Shown: piece by piece, positions 57,279 through 64,000 of the stretch
Layout: each line of letters begins with the position of its first letter
How positions within the stretch are numbered: the first letter of the stretch is position 1
Assembly (NCBI GenBank): GCA_022385755.1
Contig: MU278350.1
Span: 758,905-822,904 of the forward strand
DNA: 64,000 bases
From: Trametopsis cervina
Taxonomy: Eukaryota > Basidiomycota > Agaricomycetes > Polyporales > Irpicaceae
Reading direction: 5' to 3'
Program-made: the position numbers and the translations under genes
The notes under the pieces: model-generated
What the model saw: only the letters and a program-made list of their open reading frames with translations
What the model was told of the DNA's origin: nothing
Databases searched by the model: none

Positions 57279-59088
57279 ATGTCGATCACAATCACTGGAT
57301 ACGAGACTCATGGTCTGTCGTGCTGTGGTGACAATCATACTGCAATCGCTGACTACGTTGTGATCTTTCAGATGTCCGTTTCCCAACATCGTTGACTGGA
57401 GATGGCACGGATGCCATGAACACCGACTGCGACTATTCATCAGCATATGTCACCCTCTTCACCTCTTCCGACCTTGTTGGTCACGGCATGACCTTCACCA
57501 TCGGCCGCGGCAATGACATCGTGTGTTCTGCCATCAAGGAAGTTGCGTCTCGCCTCAAAGGAAAGAACGTGGACGAACTTTTCGCCAACATGGGACAGAC
57601 CTGGGAGTATCTTTGTGCCGACCCTCAGTTAAGATGGTGAGTTGAGTCGAGCCCGTTCAACCAGGGCGACATTCACTCCCTTGATTAGGATCGGCCCTGA
57701 AAAGGGCGTAATCCATATTGCCTTGGGTGCAGTCAACAATGCGTTGTGGGACATGTTTGCACGCTCGCAGCAAAAGCCGTTGTGGAAATTGGTGGTGGAT
57801 ATGTCTCCGGTCAGCAAATTCATTGCGCATTCCTTCTCTAACGCTGAAGGGGTTGACGGTTTAGGAAGAACTTGTTAACGCGACTGCATTCCGTTACATC
57901 TCTGACGCCATCACTAAAGAGGAGGCATTGGCAATGCTCAAGGAAAGGGCAGCCTCGAAAGCCGAACGTGAAGCTCGTGTGCGTGAGGTCGGCTACCCCG
58001 CATACGTGACTTCCGCCGGATGGCTTGGTTACAGCGATGAGAAAGTTGCAAGACTCACGAAGGAGGCTGTCGCGGCTGGCTTCAACCACTTCAAGATGAA
58101 AGTCGGCGCGAACCGCGACTCGGACTTGAAGAGAGGCAAGATCATTCGTTCCATTATCGACGACCCACAGTGGTTGCCCGCCGGCCGTAAGCCAAGAGAT
58201 CCGAACGGTCCTGATTTGATTGGCAAGAACGCTGGACCTACAGGAAGTGTATTGATGATCGACGCCAACCAGGTTTGGGATGTGCCGCAAGCTATTGACT
58301 ATGTCCAGAGCCTGGAGGAAATCAAACCATGGTATGTACATAACTTTATCGGCTCTGGGTGATATTGACAGAAAGCGCCAGGTTCATCGAAGAACCAACA
58401 GCTCCCGATGACATCCTCGGCCATGCAGCTATTCGAAAAGCTCTCAAACCCCACGGTATCGGTGTGGCAACCGGAGAGCACGCTCACAACCGTATGGTGT
58501 TCAAGCAACTCCTTCAAGCAGAGGCTATCGATGTTTGCCAGATTGACTCATGTCGTCTCGCCGGCGTTAGTGAAGTGCTCAGTGTCCTCCTCATGGCTGC
58601 CAAGTACATTCTTTTTCGAGCACCAACTCACACATGTACTGATATCACAACACACAGGTTTGGCATCCCTGTCTGCCCGCATGCAGGTGGTGTTGGGCTT
58701 TGCGAATACGTCATCCACTTGAGGTGTGCATCTGACGCTCTACTCATCTGACGCTTATTTATTTCGTCCGTCGCAGCTTAATCGACTACATTGCTGTCTC
58801 CGGTTCGATGGAGCGCAATGTTCTCGAGTTTGTTGACCACCTGCATGAGCACTTCCTCAATCCTTGCAGTATCAACAAGGATGGACGGTACAATGTACCA
58901 AACAACCCTGCCGAGGGATACAGGTGAGACTCCCCCACACAAAGAATTCTTGTCTGCGGTTTATTAATTCCTTCGAAACTAGCATTGAGATGCACAAAAC
59001 AAGTATTGAGCGCTTCGAGTGGCCTCACGGTTCGTACTGGACGAACGAACACGCCGCGGCGAAAGCAAATGGAGTCAGTAGTCATTAA
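57279..59088 (+). CDS. L-fuconate dehydratase (enolase superfamily)
   Basis: Exons 57279-57312, 57372-57636, 57689-57809, 57865-58331, 58382-58603, 58658-58723, 58777-58923 and 58983-59088 give 475 residues. The N-terminal capping domain is followed by the barrel: the KxK base in [11 protein letters not shown], the first metal ligand in MIDANQVWD, the second in [10 protein letters not shown], and Glu/His in [25 protein letters not shown] and the C-terminal HGSYWTNEH are typical of human ENOSF1 and fungal fuconate dehydratases. It removes water from L-fuconate in sugar-acid breakdown. Length and all motifs are complete. Related acid-sugar dehydratases cannot be excluded. Confidence 0.9.
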
Positions 59089-59257
59089 ACAGACTGGCTG
59101 TGAGGCGAAGAAATATGTCATAATCAATTGTATAGTCATCCACAATGAGCTTCTCTTAACCCTCTAGATGTGCAGGATCACATATCGACACGACTTTGAA
59201 CGGCTACTATGAATGGCAAGCCGTGAAGCTAGGAGGGACCAGTGGCAATGCTCCAGT

Positions 59258-59944
59258 CTATGCATGAACATGATCGCATAAGCGACGCGCCAAGGTGGTC
59301 CATCCAGTGGCGGCTGGTACTGAGGCTGATTGCAGATAATGAGCTGATGCGAGATGTCCAAGCTTTCTTATGGCAAACTTACTAGGGACAACCGGCGCTG
59401 GATTGGACAGCACCTCGATGATATCCTTTCGAAACTCGTTAATCGCCGCAGTCATGTCGAACAATAGGAAGCACAGGCTGAACGCAACGACAAGAGCGAG
59501 ATGCTCGGTGACGAAGGTGTAGAACGTAGGGCACAACTTCGCCACTATAAATTCGCTCAGCTGGCACATCCATTCGAGAACAAATGCGAAAGGGCACGGC
59601 TCATTATACCCGACAGGTGCAAACCTGAGGCCTGTGAAACGCTTAGCCCTATCAGCGAGTCTCCCGTAGTGAGTGGATATGGGCTGGACGTGATCCCGGT
59701 CTGCAATGGTCATCATCTGCCATTCACCATCGAACTGGACAATGCGCGGCTCCGCGCTGCTGGTGTGGGGAGACTTCCACATGAGGAATTCACCCTCTCT
59801 GGTGCGAACTACGACTTCCAAAACGTCAACGCGCTTGAGTGGCGTTTGATCATTCGGACTGAGAGAATCTGGCGGACAGCAGCATAAGCGATAGATCGTC
59901 AGGGATAAATAACTACTTGCCCCCTGCAGCAACAGGCTTCTCAT
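59258..59944 (-). CDS. Doubtful open frame with one hydrophobic segment
   Basis: A 228-residue minus-strand frame starts at 59944 inside the last exon of the 77-residue gene and runs to 59258. Part of it looks protein-like (RVDVLEVVVRTREGEFLMWK), and a hydrophobic stretch (LALVVAFSLCFLLFDM) could cross a membrane. Against it: the start overlaps another coding exon, the first 30 residues look untranslated, and a 128-codon plus-strand frame (59501-59887) overlaps it. An acceptor CCGCCAG at about 59872 might be its true 5' boundary. I recognise no family. Confidence 0.28.
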   Translation of the reverse strand: MRSLLLQGASSYLSLTIYRLCCCPPDSLSPNDQTPLKRVDVLEVVVRTREGEFLMWKSPHTSSAEPRIVQFDGEWQMMTIADRDHVQPISTHYGRLADRAKRFTGLRFAPVGYNEPCPFAFVLEWMCQLSEFIVAKLCPTFYTFVTEHLALVVAFSLCFLLFDMTAAINEFRKDIIEVLSNPAPVVPSKFAIRKLGHLASAHYLQSASVPAATGWTTLARRLCDHVHA

Positions 59945-60276
59945 TGGGAGTAGCTGACATTCTCATGGGGTACGGCGCGTCGAAGTGGGGAGTGACAGAA
60001 GAGTTTGAAGGTGGACCCACAGACTGAACCTGAAATATATGCGTATGAGTGGCATTTATTCCCGCTCCTCGTGCTACTTCATGTGCTCTTTCTCTGGCTC
60101 AAAGCTCCGCCTTAGACAAACCTTTTTGCATTGTTTGACCTCGAGGTCGAAGTTCACAATGCGGATAAAGAAACGATGCATGCCCCCAATGACCTGATTC
60201 TAGCCACCGGTTAATTTTTGCGCTCCGGCTCCCTTACAGCTTCATCCAGGCTCCTTGTTGTTGTCGTCACGCGCAT
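59913..60276 (-). CDS. Small unknown protein (77 residues)
   Basis: Minus-strand exons 60276-60238, 60199-60122 and 60029-59913 give 77 residues. All exon joins are phase 0. The reading is MRVTTTTRSLDEANQVIGG, then a basic amphipathic MHRFFIRIVNFDLEVKQCKK, then a Pro/Ser/Gly-rich tail ending AAGGK. A fourth exon is possible: a good GTAGTT donor just before the stop pairs with CCGCCAG 48 nt on and would add FSQSE before a stop at 59850. It could be mitochondrial from its basic helix, but that is a guess. Only 52 bp separate its start from the end of the upstream gene. Confidence 0.55.
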
Positions 60277-60328
60277 TAGATACAATCACAAAATCTGTAC
60301 AAGTCACACTCATAAGAATAGACATCAT

Positions 60329-61852
60329 TCAGTCATCTTCAACGCCATCTATCCTCAATAACCTTTGCAAGTTCTCTTCCTCTCGCTGCTTCGCATGTCT
60401 CCTGTCGGTCTTCAGTCTGTCCAATCCAGCTTGGATTGTCTTCATATGGACTTCAGGCGGTATGCTCTCTCCAATTAACTCAGGTTGCGCGACGCGTTCC
60501 CTGAGATCTTCCATGTCTTCACTCATCCCGTCCAACGCCTGAATAGTTGCAGCAACATGCACCTGTGCTCTCATTCTCCAATCCCCAACGCGCTGCATTA
60601 GCCAGATGTGGCTGTTGACGCCCTTGAGTTTCCTTTTGTTCCCGCCCAGTTTCGTCCATAATTCGGCCAACAGCTCCTCCTTCTCGTGAGTAAGGGTGAC
60701 ATTTTCGCGTGTAAGAAGTTCGTGAAGTGTGATGAGCGATTGCTCCAGGTTGTTGAGATAGACGGCAGTCGCCTCAGCTTCCAGTCGAATTCGAGCAATC
60801 TGGGTTTCCAGCACGGTCATCGCGTCCGCGAAAGTACTTGTTACGATCGAACGGACCGACACGCTCTTGCTGATCGGCCATAATATAAGGCCAGACAGTG
60901 AGAGTGACGACTTCGAAGCCTGGGCGTCCTCAATAGTCCTCATAGCATGCTGATTTACAGCCGTAATGCTGGGCAAGACAGTCAGGAAGTCGGAAAGGGC
61001 GAAAAGAAGAACATCTCACCTGTCCACCGCTCCGCTGACCCTCGAACTAAGCCTTTGTAAAGCTTTACCGGTCTTCTTTGAGTCATCGACGAACGTCTTT
61101 AGGTGCTCTGCAAGGGTATCCTTGGTCTTCAGGTCACTGACCTTCACCAAAGTGACGAGGTCGTTAGTTGCCATTTCTGCCTTCTTGATATCTAGGTTGA
61201 GGCCTGAGCTGCCAATGGATTCATCGAGCAGCTTCTCAAACGTCGACCCTTCAACTTCGACGAGCTTAGAGTAATCTGCCCATTTCGGAACGTTCGGTGC
61301 GGGTGGAGGTGTATAGCACAGAGGGGTGCGGGAAATCAATGGCAGCCAGCAGACCGGGGCAAACGCAGTTCGAAACGCGGACGAAATTTGTGTGAGAAGA
61401 AGTGCGAAGATGTAGAGGAAGAGCAGGAACGAGAGGGGCTTCCGCAGGAGATGAAGAGCAGTCGTCACTACGTCGAAGACGTACTCTGTGGTGAAGGCTG
61501 CCCCATTGTGGATGCCCCTGCGCACGCTAGCTTGGTCAATATTGACTAGTGGGGGAAGATCATCTTGAATGTTCCCCTTCGCCTTCGCAGAGGCGAATTT
61601 ACGGAGAGATGAACTCGGTTGAGCTACGAAGATCTTCTTGCCGGCCGTTTTACGTTTACGAGCTGAACGCGAGGCGAGGGCCGGCGCAGGTGAGGCTTCC
61701 TTTGGGTTTGCGAGATTATAGCTCGGTTCATCCTCCCAGAGCACGTCCTCCACTTGGGGTGTGTCGGATTCTTGAGATCCCGTGTCCGCGAGACCGTCGA
61801 TGCTGTCGACCTCGTCCAAGGCGGAGCTCGAGATGGAGATGGGGGAACGCAT
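60329..61852 (-). CDS. Membrane protein with luminal coiled coils (unknown)
   Basis: Minus-strand exons 61852-61020 and 60968-60329 give 490 residues. The N-terminal 130 residues are acidic then basic and disordered, with RSARKRKTAGKK resembling a nuclear-import signal. One clear membrane helix (FLLFLYIFALLLTQISSAF) follows at about 165-185. The C-terminal 300 residues are mostly helical coiled coil (LETQIARIRLEAEATAVYLN, LAELWTKLGGNKRKLKG). A single-pass protein with a basic nucleoplasmic-type end and a long coiled coil fits a nuclear-envelope or spindle-pole protein, but I recognise no family. An alternative in-frame start 31 codons upstream is a GTG or non-ATG and is not preferred. It is divergent from BUD13, 285 bp away. 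Confidence 0.7.
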
Positions 61853-62137
61853 ACGTATGGTTATCTGAGGGGTGAACGATGGTGGTTGGAAAGAAACCTG
61901 ATCATGGACATGAAGATGGCCTGCAGCCACCCATCGTTGACGCAACGTGACGAGCGTGAGGAGCGACTCCTACATGATCGAAAGCGGCAATTGCCGTCAT
62001 GTACTGCACCGATCATTGAGGCGTCCTTTCATTCCTGGGTGAACGGTGTTAGGCCCTCAAGGTAATCAGCGCACGGGTCTGGAGGTGTTGAGCACTTTCT
62101 CAAGCTATCTCACTCTTGCCGCGCTGATTCCCTCATC

Positions 62138-63161
62138 ATGGCCAACTCAATGCAAGCATATCTCGCTGCAAAGTATATGTCCGGACCAAAAGCAGACGCA
62201 ATACTGGCCAAGACTGTCAGCTCAGGGAAGAAGAAGAAACGCAAGGCTGGAGGCGGAATCGCTGCAGCTTCTGCCATGATTAAAGACGATGATATTGTTG
62301 GTTGGGACGCAGCACCGGAGGTTGTAGATGACGATGAGGTGGCCGACGCAATGGTGGCAGAAGACCGCGGTTTCAAGAAGAGGCAGAAGCGGGACGAAGT
62401 GTCGGGATGGGCGACCGTTCGCGAACCCACACCTCCACCCCCCGAAGATGAACAGCCTCAAGTGGTTGAGGAGGAGTCGACCCCATTTGTTGGCGGCCTT
62501 TTAACATCAGCGCAACTGAAGAAGACACTGCCCAAGAACACTGCGCGCAAGGCGGAGCTGACCAACGAGGAAATTGAAGCCGCACAGGAGACAGTGTATC
62601 GAGATGCCTCAGGACGGAAGGTGGACATGGCGGCGGAAAAAGCAGAAGCGGCGCGGAAGAAACGAGAGAGGGAGGAAAGGGAGGCTGCGAAGATGGAATG
62701 GGGCAAGGGTCTCGTGCAAAGGGACGAGGCCGACCAGCGAAAGAAAGAACTGGAGACGTTACGATCTGCACCTTTTGCGCGTACCAAGGACGATGTGGCC
62801 ATGAACGAGGAAATGAAGGCGGAGGGGAGGTGGAATGACCCTGCGGCAGCATTCTTGACGGTAAGCTTTACGCCAGAATGGCAGTGCAAACTCTGACTTT
62901 CGGGTTTGCAGAAAACAAGAACGAAGGGGCCAAGAAAACCGGAATATACTGGTCCACCACCCCCACCCAATCGGTTTGGCATAAAACCTGGATACAGATG
63001 GGACGGCGTGGGTAAGCAACCCCATACTAAAACACGCGTCTCGCTGTGTTGACATCTTCGCAGATCGTGGCAATGGATTTGAGAAGAAGTTCTTTCAGCG
63101 ACAAAACGAGAGGAAACGCCGTGGGGCGGAAAGCCATGACTGGAGTGTTGAGGATATGTAA
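62138..63161 (+). CDS. BUD13: Pre-mRNA splicing factor Bud13 (RES complex)
   Basis: Exons 62138-62860, 62912-63011 and 63064-63161 give 306 residues. The start [20 protein letters not shown] is typical. A Lys-rich and acidic middle part contains [13 protein letters not shown] and [10 protein letters not shown]. The C-terminal signature is [20 protein letters not shown] followed by [14 protein letters not shown] and a final SHDWSVEDM. Bud13 forms the retention-and-splicing complex with Pml1 and Snu17 (Ist3) on the activated spliceosome. Length matches the shorter fungal orthologues. It sits divergent to the membrane coiled-coil gene. Confidence 0.95.
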
Positions 63162-63540
63162 CGATGGTACTGTCTATGTTTCCAGTTAACTACGCGTACA
63201 TTCAATTGACATGCAATTGGTACAGCGTCGTTTTCCTTATGCCGTATTCGATATACAAAGTACACATTCTCGGACAGTCGGGCTCAAGAGGCGTCCTTAG
63301 TGGTTGCAACCCACTCCATCCATCAGAGTGAACTGAAGGGCTAGTATACTGCCAACAGTCGCACATCGCCCCGTCGGGTTGATCTATCACGCTACTGAAG
63401 GGGAACGATTACATGATATACATAAGTTAGGTGGGCTTGATATTACCAGGGATCAGGGACAGAATTCTGCATAATGTATAGTATACCATCGTATTGTTTC
63501 TGACGAGTCCCGCCGAATGTCCGGGTTGAACGTTGAACGT
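63162..63540. other. Intergenic, convergent 3' ends
   Basis: This lies between BUD13 (+) and the partial gene at the right edge (-). It is AT-rich; nothing was recognised. Confidence 0.45.
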
Positions 63541-64000
63541 TCAGGGTGTGTCGTCCGAATCTCTCGTGCTTTCACTTAATCCATCATCAGTTGTGTCATC
63601 ACCCGAAGGCGAGACGGGTCGATCAATAACGAAAACGGATTTCTCATGGGGACGAGGGGGGGAGACGACAAGGCGAACTTGTCTGATTGCGCGCACACCA
63701 GGCGTGAACACCTCGGGCAACCGGAGGTCTCCGAGAATTATGAGAGGAGAACTAGATCCATCCTGTTCTGAGCTACTAACAGACATCGATCTAGCTTCCA
63801 CTTTAGTTTCGTCGTCGCTGGCCGACATGGCATCCGGTTCGGAGCTGGAGTCGACGTCGCTCTCAGGAGGTAAGACATCATTGTGTAATTGAACAGGAGG
63901 AAAGAGCGAGGATGGCGGAGACGACATTGTTGGTATGTCCGGGGGGTTGATAGTCAGAGGGCTCCTGATAGAATCCAAGCTAGAACCCCCAGCGTTGAAG
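63541..64000 (-). CDS. Partial acidic, Ser/Pro-rich protein, 5' end outside the window
   Basis: The minus-strand frame is open from the window edge to a stop at 63541, about 152 codons. It contains NPPDIPTMSSPPSSLFPP, then a long Ser/Asp/Glu-rich part and a more ordered PLIILGDLRLPEVFTPGVRA before an acidic tail. Most of the gene lies to the right of the window. No domain is recognisable in this piece. Confidence 0.5.
   Translation of the reverse strand, partial: FNAGGSSLDSIRSPLTINPPDIPTMSSPPSSLFPPVQLHNDVLPPESDVDSSSEPDAMSASDDETKVEARSMSVSSSEQDGSSSPLIILGDLRLPEVFTPGVRAIRQVRLVVSPPRPHEKSVFVIDRPVSPSGDDTTDDGLSESTRDSDDTP

Noticed and set aside
59501..59887. 128-codon plus-strand open frame
   Set aside because: It has no splice-linked context and overlaps an equally doubtful minus-strand frame; neither strand can be preferred.
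1..64000. Transposon, CRISPR array or biosynthetic gene cluster
   Set aside because: I found no transposase, reverse transcriptase, long terminal or inverted repeats, regular spacer arrays, or clustered tailoring enzymes around a synthase.

Overview
The window looks like a piece of nuclear chromosome from a basidiomycete fungus, most likely a mushroom-forming Agaricomycete. Almost every gene is broken by short introns of about 45-70 bp with GTRNGT donors and YAG acceptors. Genes carry up to 15 exons, some as small as 8-20 nt. Gene density is about one per 1.8 kb on both strands. The products are eukaryotic housekeeping proteins together with fungal families (Skt5/Chs4, Tup1, DUF2855, Spt21/Ams2, Fta4). 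I saw no transposon, rRNA, tRNA or CRISPR array. All exon structures were assembled by hand from splice motifs and frame continuity, without transcript evidence.

Layout. 0-5 kb: an Spt21/Ams2-type histone-gene regulator and ribosomal protein uL16. 5-7 kb: a long region with no convincing gene. 7-16 kb: Skt5/Chs4-like chitin synthase activator with a C-terminal CaaX box, a zinc alcohol dehydrogenase, the ADP/ATP carrier, a small unknown gene and the rRNA aminocarboxypropyltransferase Tsr3. 16-20 kb: a tandem-BTB protein whose reading frame runs through an intron into a CAP-Gly domain. 21-28 kb: a kinetochore Fta4-like protein, a small Med9-like protein, a single-pass Kre9/Knh1-like surface protein and a kinesin. 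28-37 kb: an unknown protein, mitochondrial AsnRS, SmD1, an HCNGP/SAP30BP-like protein and a 251-codon open frame without an obvious start. 37-49 kb: the corepressor Tup1, an alpha/beta hydrolase, GPI8, a Yvh1/DUSP12 phosphatase, a secreted GH25 muramidase and a DUF2855 protein. 50-64 kb: a small unknown protein, RPC19/AC19, a DNAJC17/Cwc23-like J protein, a secreted M28 peptidase, an unknown protein, L-fuconate dehydratase, a 77-residue protein, a membrane coiled-coil protein, Bud13, and the 3' end of an acidic protein cut by the window edge.

The genes do not form a metabolic cluster. Themes recur: splicing (SmD1, DNAJC17, Bud13), transcription and chromatin (Spt21-like, Tup1, RPC19, HCNGP), the microtubule/chromosome machinery (CAP-Gly protein, kinesin, Fta4) and the cell surface (Skt5, GPI8, Kre9-like, GH25, M28). 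Several genes sit in divergent pairs with 180-330 bp between start codons, which suggests shared promoters.

Most worth a second look: the BTB/CAP-Gly fusion, the start-less 251-codon frame, an 8-nt micro-exon next to a GC-AG intron in the GH25 gene, an apparently defective donor in Skt5, and frame-neutral introns that could produce alternative proteins.
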